Assembly: GCF_050876985.1 (NCBI RefSeq) | Contig: NZ_JBPAPP010000001.1 | DNA length: 64,000 bases | Direction: 5' to 3' (one strand) | From: Halopseudomonas sp002296055 | Lineage (GTDB): Bacteria; Pseudomonadota; Gammaproteobacteria; Pseudomonadales; Pseudomonadaceae | Shown: positions 7,401-15,074 of the stretch, piece by piece | Layout of the letters: each line of letters begins with the position of its first letter | How positions within the stretch are numbered: the first letter of the stretch is position 1 | Made by a program: the position numbers and the translations under genes | Notes under the pieces: generated by a model | Seen by the model: the letters and a program-made list of their open reading frames with translations, nothing else | Told to the model about the DNA's origin: nothing | The model's database searches: none

Positions 7401-8981
7401 ATGTCCCTGCAAGATATCCATGCGCACCGCATCCTGATTCTGGACTTCGGTTCCCAGTACACCCAGCTCATCGCCCGCCGGGTGCGTGAGATCGGTGTTT
7501 ACTGCGAGATCCACCCCTGGGACATGAGTGCCGAGGACATCAACGCCTTTGCACCGCGCGGCATCATCCTGGCCGGTGGCCCTGAGTCGGTGCACGCAGC
7601 TGACAGCCCGCGTGCACCGCAGGCGGTATTTGATCTGAACGTACCGCTGTTCGGCATCTGCTACGGCATGCAGACCATGGCCGAGCAACTGGGCGGCAAG
7701 GTCGAAGGCTCCAACCTGCGCGAATTCGGCTATGCCCGCGTGGATGTGGTCGGCAAGGCCCGCCTGCTCGACGGCATCGAAGACCACGTTGACGCTGACG
7801 GCGTGCTGGCGCTGGATGTCTGGATGAGCCACGGCGACAAGGTCAGCGCCATTCCTGAAGGCTTCCACGTGCTGGCCAGCACCCCGAGCTGCCCGATTGC
7901 CGCCATGGCGGACGATGCGCGCGGCTACTACGGCGTGCAGTTCCACCCGGAAGTGACCCACACCAAGCAGGGTGGCCGCATCCTGTCGCGCTTTGTGCTC
8001 GAGATCTGCGGCTGTGAAGCGCTGTGGACCCCGGCCAACATCGTTGAAGATGCCATCGCAACCGTCCGCGCTCAGGTAGGTGACTCCAAGGTGCTGCTGG
8101 GGCTGTCCGGTGGTGTCGACTCCTCGGTGGTTGCTGCGCTGCTGCATAAGGCCATTGGCGATCAGCTGACCTGCGTCTTTGTTGATAACGGCCTGCTGCG
8201 TCATCAGGAAGGTGATCAGGTTATGGCCATGTTCGCCGAGAACATGGGCGTAAAAGTTATCCGTTCTGACGCCGAAGACCTGTTCCTTGGCCGCCTGGCC
8301 GGCGTGTCCGACCCGGAAGAGAAGCGCAAGGTCATCGGTCGCACCTTTATCGAGGTGTTCGATACCGAGGCGACCAAGCTCAAGGATGTGAAATTCCTCG
8401 CCCAGGGCACCATTTACCCCGACGTGATCGAGTCAGCTGGTGCCAAGACCGGCAAGGCGCACGTGATCAAGTCGCACCACAACGTCGGCGGCCTGCCGGA
8501 AGATATGGCCTTTGAACTGGTCGAGCCGCTGCGCGAACTGTTCAAGGACGAAGTGCGCAAGATCGGTCTGGAACTGGGCCTGCCCTACGACATGGTCTAC
8601 CGCCACCCGTTCCCGGGCCCGGGTCTGGGTGTACGCATCCTCGGTGAAGTGAAGAAGGAATACGCCGACCTGCTGCGTCTGGCGGATCACATCTTCATCC
8701 AGGAACTGCACAACTTTGACTGGTACCACAAGACCAGCCAGGCATTCGTTGTGTTCCAGCCAGTCAAGTCGGTCGGTGTGGTCGGTGACGGCCGTCGCTA
8801 CGCCTGGGTCGTTGCCCTGCGTGCGGTAGAAACCATCGACTTTATGACTGCTCGCTGGGCGCACTTGCCGTACGAGCTGCTGGAGAAGGTCTCCAACCGC
8901 ATCATCAACGAAATCGACGGCATCTCCCGCGTTACCTACGACGTCTCGAGCAAGCCGCCGGCGACGATTGAGTGGGAGTGA
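7401..8981 (+). CDS. guaA: GMP synthase (glutamine-hydrolysing)
   Basis: Converts XMP to GMP using ATP and glutamine (cytosol); it acts directly after GuaB. It has 526 residues, the standard length. The N-terminal class I glutamine amidotransferase carries FGICYGMQTM with nucleophile Cys87 and the HPEV histidine/glutamate segment. The ATP pyrophosphatase domain carries the P-loop GLSGGVDSS. The C-terminal dimerisation domain ends with the characteristic SSKPPATIEWE. The ATG at 7401 follows GAGGAAATTCC. It is probably cotranscribed with guaB, though the intergenic snap-back repeat may set the ratio of the two products. Confidence 0.98.
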   Translation: MSLQDIHAHRILILDFGSQYTQLIARRVREIGVYCEIHPWDMSAEDINAFAPRGIILAGGPESVHAADSPRAPQAVFDLNVPLFGICYGMQTMAEQLGGKVEGSNLREFGYARVDVVGKARLLDGIEDHVDADGVLALDVWMSHGDKVSAIPEGFHVLASTPSCPIAAMADDARGYYGVQFHPEVTHTKQGGRILSRFVLEICGCEALWTPANIVEDAIATVRAQVGDSKVLLGLSGGVDSSVVAALLHKAIGDQLTCVFVDNGLLRHQEGDQVMAMFAENMGVKVIRSDAEDLFLGRLAGVSDPEEKRKVIGRTFIEVFDTEATKLKDVKFLAQGTIYPDVIESAGAKTGKAHVIKSHHNVGGLPEDMAFELVEPLRELFKDEVRKIGLELGLPYDMVYRHPFPGPGLGVRILGEVKKEYADLLRLADHIFIQELHNFDWYHKTSQAFVVFQPVKSVGVVGDGRRYAWVVALRAVETIDFMTARWAHLPYELLEKVSNRIINEIDGISRVTYDVSSKPPATIEWE

Positions 8982-9028
8982 TCCCGCGCCCGGCTCTGGC
9001 CGGCACGATCTAGCAAAAAATGCCCTGG

Positions 9029-9058
9029 AGCCCGCATCATTGCGGGCTTCTTGCATTT
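9029..9058 (+). terminator. Rho-independent terminator after guaA
   Basis: AGCCCGCA-tcat-TGCGGGCT is a perfect 8-bp stem with a four-base loop, followed by TCTTGCATTTT. It lies 47 bases downstream of the guaA stop. Confidence 0.8.
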
Positions 9059-9090
9059 TGCGTCTGGCATTTTCTGGCAGGGATTGGCTG

Positions 9091-10242
9091 CTAATGCGTT
9101 TCAAGCATGCGCTGAATAAAGGCGTGGGTCGCTTGGACGCGAGCTTCGTTTGGAAAGTTTCGGTTCGCCAACACCACCACGCCCAAGTCTTCCTCTGGCA
9201 GCAGCGCGACATAAGCCCCAAAACCGTTGGTGGCGCCGGTCTTGTTGAGGATCACGCTCTCTCGCGGTTGCAGCGGTGGTTCGATGCGCTCCATCGGCTG
9301 CGGCTCCAGAATATAGGCGTAGCTGTTGCCCTGGACCATTTGTTCGGCACTGATTGGCCAGGGATACTGCTCCCAGACCATATCCTGAACGTAGTCAGCT
9401 GTGCGTCCCTGCCCCTGCCGGATCCTTTTCAGTGCGGTCGACACCGGTGTCGACGTATCGGCATGCTCCAACTGAAGGTCCAGAAAGTGGACCATGTCGA
9501 GCGCGCTGGATTTCACTCCATAGGCCTCATCGGCCAGAACGCCGGGATTGACCCGGACCGGAAGGTCGGTCTCACGGTCGTAGCCATAGGCGTAGCGGTT
9601 CATCGCTTGCTCGGGGATATTCACCCAGGTGTTTTTCAGGCCCATTGCAGGAAACAGGTCTTGCTCCACGGCATCCGCATAGTCCTTGTTCAGGGCTTTT
9701 GCTGTGATGTGACCCAGCATCCCGATGCTGATGTTGGAATAGCTGCGTGTTTCCGGATGGGGTGGTTGCCAATGGGCAAGCCACTCCAGGAGTGCTTCGG
9801 TATCTTCGACTGAGTCAGGCACTTGCAGGGGGAGCCCGCCTGAGTGATGAGTGGCAAGATCCATCAGTGTTAAAGCGCCGAACGGGGTGCCTTCAAGTTC
9901 TGGCAATCGCGTGGCAACCGGCTCGTTCAGAGTGAGGTCGCCGCGAGCTTCAGCCAAGGCGGCCAGACTGACATTGAACAGCTTGCTCACCGAGCCAAGT
10001 TCGAACAGCGTGTCCGGCGTTATGGCAGTGTTCTCCTCGCGGGAAGCAAAGCCCGTTGCATAGAAGAAGGACTCGCCATGCAGGGTTACGCCGACAACCA
10101 GCCCGGGTATTTTGTACTCCTCGATCGCGGGAGCAAAGGAGCTTGCCGCCAACTGCTGAATGCTGGAGGCCGTCGGCGGAGCAGCGACAAGTGCTGCCGG
10201 GGTCGAAAGTAACGTGATTGCTGCGAGTGTCAGGAGCTTCAT
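9091..10242 (-). CDS. Class C (AmpC-type) serine beta-lactamase
   Basis: Periplasmic serine hydrolase of the class C beta-lactamase family, 383 residues from the ATG at 10240-10242, with a Sec signal peptide (MKLLTLAAITLLSTPAALVAA). That start is preferred over an upstream ATG at 10263 because AAGGA precedes it. All three active-site elements are present: SVSK (Ser84, Lys87), YSN (Tyr168, Asn170) and KTG (Lys334-Gly336), with spacing and overall length typical of true AmpC enzymes and not of esterase-like relatives. No ampR-type LysR regulator is adjacent, so classical induction is not evident; constitutive low expression is a guess. The nearest upstream gene is opgD on the same strand. Substrate spectrum cannot be read from sequence alone. 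Confidence 0.93.
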   Translation of the reverse strand: MKLLTLAAITLLSTPAALVAAPPTASSIQQLAASSFAPAIEEYKIPGLVVGVTLHGESFFYATGFASREENTAITPDTLFELGSVSKLFNVSLAALAEARGDLTLNEPVATRLPELEGTPFGALTLMDLATHHSGGLPLQVPDSVEDTEALLEWLAHWQPPHPETRSYSNISIGMLGHITAKALNKDYADAVEQDLFPAMGLKNTWVNIPEQAMNRYAYGYDRETDLPVRVNPGVLADEAYGVKSSALDMVHFLDLQLEHADTSTPVSTALKRIRQGQGRTADYVQDMVWEQYPWPISAEQMVQGNSYAYILEPQPMERIEPPLQPRESVILNKTGATNGFGAYVALLPEEDLGVVVLANRNFPNEARVQATHAFIQRMLETH

Positions 10243-10284
10243 ACTTTCCTTGTGTACTGGCAAAAAGGTAAGACTGTAACTACC

Positions 10285-11880
10285 TCACATCCCCATCGCC
10301 CACTCGGGCTTGAACTGATATAGCCAAGTTTCGGTCAGCGGTTTGCCGTCCAGCTCCATGTACATGCGCAGGTCGGCTACTTGACCAGGTTCGATTTCCA
10401 GGTCGAAGCTGGCGCGCCAGACGTTACCGTTGGGTACCGGGCGGGCGAAGGTGCGGCTGACCTGGCCTTCGCTGGTGCTGACCTTGACCTCGGGGAAGAC
10501 GCCGTAGGGAATCTGCTGCATGACCTCCGGGCGGTCGAACTCGACGGTGAAGTTGTAGACGTTGTCCGGGCGCTCGTGACCGGGTTGGCCGCCGCGGCCG
10601 ATGCGGGTGGCGATGGTCTGGGCGATGTTGGTGGCCGGTACCGGGCTCAGGTCCTGCCAGTGCAGGCGGTAGTGCAGGTCATATTCACTGCCCTTGCGGG
10701 CCTTGCCGTCCGGGACCCAGAACGCGCCGATGTTGTCGTGGATTTCATCGTTGGTGGGGATTTCCAGCAATTGAACGCTGCCCTTGCCGAGCGGTTTGAG
10801 CGGCTCCACCCAGACGCTGGGGCGGCGGTCGTAGAAGACCCCGTCCTGGTAATGATCGAAGTTGCGGTCGCGCTGCATCAGGCCAAAGCCCTTGGGGTTT
10901 TCATCGGCAAAGGCGGATACGCGGGTGGCATCCGGGTTGTTCAGCGGGCGCCAGATGCGCTCGCCCGAGCCGGTCCACATGGCCAGGCCGTCGGAGTCAT
11001 GTACTTCCGGGCGCCAGTCCTTGAGACGTTCGGCGCCGTATTCGCCAAACCAGAACATGGAGGTCAGCGGCAGCAGGCCGAGTCGGTCGACGTCTTCACG
11101 CAGGAAGATTCGCGCCTCTACGTCCATGACCACAGGCGTGGTGCGGTCCAGGCCGCGGGTCATCTTGAAGCGGTAGGCGCCGGTCACGCTGGGCCCATTG
11201 AGCAGGGCGTGGACGGTCACCGGGGTGTCGGGCGTGGCGTCGTCTTGCTGCTCGATATAAAACTCGGTGAAGTCCGGAAACTCTTCCGGCTTACCGGCGA
11301 CGGCAGGGTCAATCGCGATGCCGCGAGCTGACTGGCCGTACTGCCCATCGGCACCGATGGAGCGGAAGTAGGAGGCGCCCTGAAAGGCGACCCAATCCTG
11401 TTTTACCCAGTCCTCAGCCGTATGCCACTCCTGCAGACGAAAGCCGGCAAAGCCGGCGTCGGCGGGCAGCCGGCGCGCAGGGTTGTCCGCCGGCATATCA
11501 AAGAAGTCGGCTGAGTAAGGTATCTCGACGGCTTCGCCCTGATCGACCATGAACATGTGTACGCCCTTGGGCGCGTACTTGCCCAGCGGGAAGAACACCA
11601 GCGGGTAGCCCTCGCTCGCCTCGGTGTTGGGCTGACCTGAGAAAGGCGCGCGCTGGGTATCAAACACCAGTTCGCCGTGGCGCGCGTAGTCAATCTGCTG
11701 GACGACCTCCGGAGCTGGCAGCGCGGGCGGCTGGTAGACGGTGTTAGCCATGCTGCGGGCGCGCTCTACCAGGGCATCGTAACTGAACGGCTGCGGCTCG
11801 TTTGCGGCGAGTGCGAAGGTGGGCAGCAGTATGGCGCCGGCAAGCGCGGCCGCGCCGTGCCGCAGGTATCGTCTGTTCAT
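10285..11880 (-). CDS. opgD: Glucan biosynthesis protein D (periplasmic)
   Basis: Member of the MdoG/OpgD family that shapes osmoregulated periplasmic glucans. It has 531 residues. The N terminus MNRRYLRHGAAALAGAILLP has a twin-arginine (RRYLR) signal like MdoD, which favours OpgD over OpgG. The rest matches the family's beta-sandwich fold with FSYDALVERARSMA, VFDTQRAPFSG, FYFP-like VFFPLGKYAPKGVHMF and a C-terminal immunoglobulin-like domain ending in YQFKPEW. The glucan polymerase opgH is not next door. It is separated by 42 bases from the downstream beta-lactamase start and may be cotranscribed with it. The OpgD/OpgG distinction rests mainly on the Tat signal. Confidence 0.9.
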   Translation of the reverse strand: MNRRYLRHGAAALAGAILLPTFALAANEPQPFSYDALVERARSMANTVYQPPALPAPEVVQQIDYARHGELVFDTQRAPFSGQPNTEASEGYPLVFFPLGKYAPKGVHMFMVDQGEAVEIPYSADFFDMPADNPARRLPADAGFAGFRLQEWHTAEDWVKQDWVAFQGASYFRSIGADGQYGQSARGIAIDPAVAGKPEEFPDFTEFYIEQQDDATPDTPVTVHALLNGPSVTGAYRFKMTRGLDRTTPVVMDVEARIFLREDVDRLGLLPLTSMFWFGEYGAERLKDWRPEVHDSDGLAMWTGSGERIWRPLNNPDATRVSAFADENPKGFGLMQRDRNFDHYQDGVFYDRRPSVWVEPLKPLGKGSVQLLEIPTNDEIHDNIGAFWVPDGKARKGSEYDLHYRLHWQDLSPVPATNIAQTIATRIGRGGQPGHERPDNVYNFTVEFDRPEVMQQIPYGVFPEVKVSTSEGQVSRTFARPVPNGNVWRASFDLEIEPGQVADLRMYMELDGKPLTETWLYQFKPEWAMGM

Positions 11881-12113
11881 GGTCCGGGCTGGCTCTCCAC
11901 AAGGCGTTGAGTTTGCTTATCCAGGCCAAAAGTGCCGTTGGCTGGCGCCCGTTGAACAGGGCGCGCTGGATCTGCATCTGGCGGGTTAGAGGCGTTGCGC
12001 AGGGTGGTGGTTCCTGCCGCTGGGTAAAGTCGGGCTACTTTGTGTGCCGGTTGGCAGAACCTGAGGGCGTTGTTCTAGAGCGCTTGGCGTCAGGCGGCGG
12101 CGATTGTGGCCGC

Positions 12114-13061
12114 TTAGCTCGGGTTGGCCTTTCTATCTTGCGCCGGCGACAGGCCGAACAGCCGGTGGTACTCACGGCTGAACTGCGAGGCGCTTTCATA
12201 GCCAACCGCGAAGGCGGCCGCGCTGATGCTCTTGCCGCGCCCCAGTATTTGGTTGCGGGCGTCGATCAGGCGCAGCTGCTTCTGAAACTGCAGGGGTGAC
12301 AGTGACGTATGGTCGCGAAAGTGCAGATGAAAGGCCGAACGGCTCATACCGGCGGTGGCGGCCAGGGTGCTGACCGATAGCGGGTTACGGTAATCACTGC
12401 GCAACAACTTGACCGCGCGGGCGATACGCAGCGCGTGACCATCTGCCTGAGCCAGCTCGCGCAGCTGTGAGCCCTCAGAGCCCAGCAGCAGCCAATGGTG
12501 GATTTCGCGCAGCAGGCCGGAGCCTAGCGCGGCCAGTGAAGTGGGCTCATCGAGCAGGCTGATCAGTCTACGCATGGCATCGAGCAGCGGGGCGCGGGTG
12601 TCCTGCGGCGGGCTTACTGGCGCACTGTCGTGCAGCTCGATCAACTCACCCAGCAGGCCGATGTTCAGGTCCAGCGCGATGGACATATAAGGTGCCGCGA
12701 CGCTGGCGCCGGCGATGCGTGTCAGTGTTGGCGTATTGCGGGCCACCAGCATGAGGTCGCCGGCGTTGTAGCGCTCGGTGCGCTGATCAATGTCGACTTC
12801 TTTGCTGCCCTCCAGCACCAGGCACAGCAGTGGCTGGACGATTGCGTGATCGACTGCTGCCGGCGAGGTTCTGCGCAGCAGCACCAGCCCCGGCACCGGC
12901 GTGCTGATCAGCGGGCCGATGTTGGCGTGCCTTTGGCAGAAGTGGCGGGTGGCATCGACGAGGGCTTTGTGCATGCGCTCATTCTGCGCTGGCGCCGAGT
13001 TTCGGGTAAAGCCATCTGGATTATCAGGCATGTTTGCCGGTGCTTTGGGCATCTGCTGCAT
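12114..13061 (-). CDS. AraC-family transcriptional regulator (AraC_N/cupin type)
   Basis: Regulator with an N-terminal AraC-type cupin domain (VLLRRTSPAAVDHAIVQPLL, YNAGDLMLVARN, residues about 50-190) and a C-terminal double helix-turn-helix (LSVSTLAATAGMSRSAFHLHFR, then ISAAAFAVGYESASQFSREYHRLFG). The start is uncertain: ATGs at 13061, 13052, 13031 and 12974 are all in frame and none has a strong Shine-Dalgarno. 13061 is given as the outer limit consistent with the divergent neighbour starting at 13105. A longer open frame would overlap that neighbour and is unlikely. The family commonly controls adjacent oxidoreductases or small-molecule enzymes, so the divergent monooxygenase-like gene is the probable target (inference). 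Confidence 0.88.
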   Translation of the reverse strand: MQQMPKAPANMPDNPDGFTRNSAPAQNERMHKALVDATRHFCQRHANIGPLISTPVPGLVLLRRTSPAAVDHAIVQPLLCLVLEGSKEVDIDQRTERYNAGDLMLVARNTPTLTRIAGASVAAPYMSIALDLNIGLLGELIELHDSAPVSPPQDTRAPLLDAMRRLISLLDEPTSLAALGSGLLREIHHWLLLGSEGSQLRELAQADGHALRIARAVKLLRSDYRNPLSVSTLAATAGMSRSAFHLHFRDHTSLSPLQFQKQLRLIDARNQILGRGKSISAAAFAVGYESASQFSREYHRLFGLSPAQDRKANPS

Positions 13062-13104
13062 GCGCCCATGGATAGAGTGGAATCTCCACGACAGGAGGTG
13101 ACCT

Positions 13105-13539
13105 ATGCATGACAAACAACAGATGAGCGATGCGTCCGTACCTGGACCAACTGCACCACCAGCGCCGATTGAAGGGCCGCATGTTGGCGTCCGGCAGATT
13201 GGTGAACAGGGCGATGAGGGGCGCAAGGCCTTTTACATTCATATCGAGGCCAAGCCCGGGCGCGAGGACGATGTGCTGCAGATGCTGCGCGACATTCGCG
13301 CCTGTGTTGAAGACGAACCGGGCACCGGGCCCTGGTTTGCGGTGCGCTTTTCCCTGCGGGTGTTCGGCATCTTTGAGGCGTTTCCCGATAATGCTGGCAG
13401 ACAGGCCCACGTAGAGGGCGGCGGTGGCGACATCTTCAGGGACCGGGAGCGGATGAATGCCATTCTGGCCGACGCCGCCCGGGTGCATCGGCTGGACGTG
13501 CTGATGAGCAAGGACTGGTTCTCGCACCTGCAGGTGTGA
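13105..13539 (+). CDS. Antibiotic biosynthesis monooxygenase (ABM)-domain protein
   Basis: Small cytosolic protein of 144 residues. After a proline-rich N-terminal stretch of about 30 residues it has an ABM/quinol-monooxygenase-like ferredoxin fold (KAFYIHIEAKPGREDDVLQML at residues 41-61, then WFAVRF..RVFGIFEAFPDNAGRQAHV). The ATG at 13105 is preceded by a near-perfect AGGAGGTGA (13093-13101), so high translation is expected. It is divergent from an AraC-type regulator with only about 40 bases between starts. ABM proteins often oxidise quinols or reactive carbonyls, or are non-catalytic binding proteins; the reaction here is unknown. It was not recognised as a specific named gene. Confidence 0.82.
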   Translation: MHDKQQMSDASVPGPTAPPAPIEGPHVGVRQIGEQGDEGRKAFYIHIEAKPGREDDVLQMLRDIRACVEDEPGTGPWFAVRFSLRVFGIFEAFPDNAGRQAHVEGGGGDIFRDRERMNAILADAARVHRLDVLMSKDWFSHLQV

Positions 13540-13583
13540 AGTCTCGCCTGTTGCGGCCGGCTTGGCAGTTGGAATTGATTGTA

Positions 13584-13601
13584 AAGTAATAATAATTACT
13601 T
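13584..13601 (+). promoter_or_regulatory. Fur-box-like palindrome upstream of the orfX-sodA unit
   Basis: AAGTAAT-AATA-ATTACTT is a perfect 7-bp inverted repeat in an AT-rich island, 62 bases before the start of the orfX-like gene. Its spacing and composition resemble Fur boxes. It also fits known biology: the Pseudomonas sodA operon is iron-repressed through Fur. Confidence 0.6.
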
Positions 13602-13662
13602 GCGTTTGATATTGAGTAGCACTACGTTTATTTGCGGTGAGTGAGTGCAGGCGAGGTTGGCC

Positions 13663-14154
13663 ATGGCGCAATCGATTCGATCATTTGAGGCGTTGCCGCG
13701 CGTCTTGAGTGAATGGAAACACGTTATTCAAAAGGGCAACCGGGCATTTGCTGCCCATGACATGGCGCAGGCACTGGTCGCTTATCAAGCGGCGTTGCAG
13801 TTGGCCAGTGCCATGGTGGGCTCGCACCCCGATTGGGGTAGGGGCATTTCGGTTGCTCAAGCGGATGACGCCATCGTGGCGTTGGTGGTCAGCCGTCACA
13901 ATCTGGCGGACTTTTACATCAACAGCGAGCTGTCCGAGCGGGCGGCTGAGCATCTGTGCCAGGCACACGAAGCCGTTTATGGCTTGCTGAGCCACCCCGA
14001 TGCGGATGTCACACAGCTGGCGCTGCAGCATCTGCATGTCACCGGTATGGAGCTGATGGCCTTTATCAAGCGGTTTGGTGGCAGTCAGCGTACCAACCAG
14101 ACCCTCCAGTCAGCGCAGCTGGCCAACTCGCCCCTTGCAGTGCGAATGCACTGA
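13663..14154 (+). CDS. Conserved protein upstream of sodA (orfX-like)
   Basis: A 163-residue alpha-helical cytosolic protein from the ATG at 13663 (GAGGTTGGCC upstream; a GTG at 13645 is an alternative). No signal peptide or membrane segment is seen. The N-terminal half has a helix pair that looks TPR-like (WKHVIQKGNRAFAAHDMAQALVAYQ.., then RHNLADFYINSELSERAAEHL), suggesting a tetratricopeptide-type fold. In Pseudomonas an uncharacterised gene called orfX lies between fumC and sodA in a Fur-regulated operon; position and size fit that gene, while fumC here lies about 30 kb away. Function is unknown; a role alongside Mn-SOD under iron starvation is inferred from cotranscription only. Confidence 0.75.
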   Translation: MAQSIRSFEALPRVLSEWKHVIQKGNRAFAAHDMAQALVAYQAALQLASAMVGSHPDWGRGISVAQADDAIVALVVSRHNLADFYINSELSERAAEHLCQAHEAVYGLLSHPDADVTQLALQHLHVTGMELMAFIKRFGGSQRTNQTLQSAQLANSPLAVRMH

Positions 14155-14203
14155 ACGCTGAAGGTACTTTTAAACGCAACATCCATGAGCGCAGGAACCT
14201 GAT

Positions 14204-14818
14204 ATGACTTACACGCTTCCCCCCCTTGATTACGCCTACGACGCCCTTGAGCCCAACATTGATGCGAAGACCATGGAGATTCACCACACCAAGCATCACC
14301 AGACCTATATCAACAATCTGAACGCGGCGATCAAAGACACCGAGTACGCTGATCGCAGCCTGGAAGAGCTGTTGACCGGAATCAAATCACTGCCCGAGAA
14401 CTTGCGTGATGCGGTGCGCAACCAGGGCGGCGGGCATGCAAACCACAGCCTGTTCTGGAAGGTCATGTCACCTACTGGCGGCGGCGCGCCTCAGGGTGCC
14501 GTAGCTGCGGCTATTGATAAGGAGTTGGGCGGCTTCGATGCCTTCAAGGAAGCTTTTACCGCAGCAGCGGTCAAGCGTTTCGGCAGCGGCTGGGCCTGGC
14601 TGTCGGTCACCGCGGACAAGAAGCTGGTGGTTGAAAACTCGCTCAACCAGGATAGTCCGCTGATGCATGGCAATACGCCCATTCTGGGGCTGGACGTTTG
14701 GGAGCACGCCTACTACCTGCTTTACCAGAACCGCCGTCCGGACTACATCGCCGCCTTCTACAACGTAATTAATTGGCCAGAGGTGGAGCGCCGTTACCAG
14801 GCGGCCCTGGCAGGCTGA
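14204..14818 (+). CDS. sodA: Superoxide dismutase, Mn type
   Basis: Converts superoxide to hydrogen peroxide and oxygen. It has 204 residues. The sequence starts MTYTLPPLDYAYDALEPNID and has all four metal ligands: HHTKHHQTYI (His), GGHANHSLFW (His), and DVWEHAYYL (Asp, His). The GGGHANHSLFW segment and QDSPLMHG are typical of manganese enzymes (SodA), in contrast to the AAQVWNHTFYW seen in iron SodB. It follows the orfX-like gene by 49 bases and has AGGAA before the ATG, so the two are probably one transcript from the Fur-box promoter. Using Mn in place of Fe makes sense under iron limitation. A strong terminator follows. Confidence 0.96.
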   Translation: MTYTLPPLDYAYDALEPNIDAKTMEIHHTKHHQTYINNLNAAIKDTEYADRSLEELLTGIKSLPENLRDAVRNQGGGHANHSLFWKVMSPTGGGAPQGAVAAAIDKELGGFDAFKEAFTAAAVKRFGSGWAWLSVTADKKLVVENSLNQDSPLMHGNTPILGLDVWEHAYYLLYQNRRPDYIAAFYNVINWPEVERRYQAALAG

Positions 14819-14864
14819 CAGCCTTATCTCGACTTGCCGCAGTGTCTGCGGCAGCGACGATGCC

Positions 14865-14911
14865 AACCCGGCCCCGGTGTTGAACAAACGCCCGGGCCGG
14901 GTTTGTTGTTT
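14865..14911 (+). terminator. Rho-independent terminator after sodA
   Basis: AACCCGGCCC (14865-14874) pairs perfectly with GGGCCGGGTT (14894-14903), followed by TGTTGTTTT. It lies 46 bases past the sodA stop. Confidence 0.85.
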
Positions 14912-14946
14912 TGGGGTAAGGGTACGCGTAGTAGTGATCTGCGTTT

Positions 14947-14986
14947 ATTAATGATTCTCGTTTATTGAGACAGTCCGAGTTATACT
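14947..14986 (+). promoter_or_regulatory. Fur-box-like site and -10 box upstream of a TonB receptor gene
   Basis: ATTAATGATTCTCGTTTAT (14947-14965) matches the 19-bp Fur consensus at about 11 positions by eye. It covers the -35 position of a TATACT -10 box at 14981-14986. Iron-repressed transcription of the receptor that starts at 15075 is the natural reading. Confidence 0.6.
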
Positions 14987-15074
14987 CTCGCCGCCATAAA
15001 AATCGCATTTTGTTTCAAAATCCTGACCACAAGGAGTGTGGCTGAGTCTTCTGATACTTCCTGAGGCATTGAGC

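Noticed and set aside
7296..8204. A 302-residue open frame antisense to guaA
   Set aside because: Shadow of a strongly biased essential gene; no start signal or family resemblance.
11881..12113. Possible small gene between opgD and the AraC-type regulator
   Set aside because: Open frames here run into the antisense of the neighbours and have no ribosome site or recognisable product.
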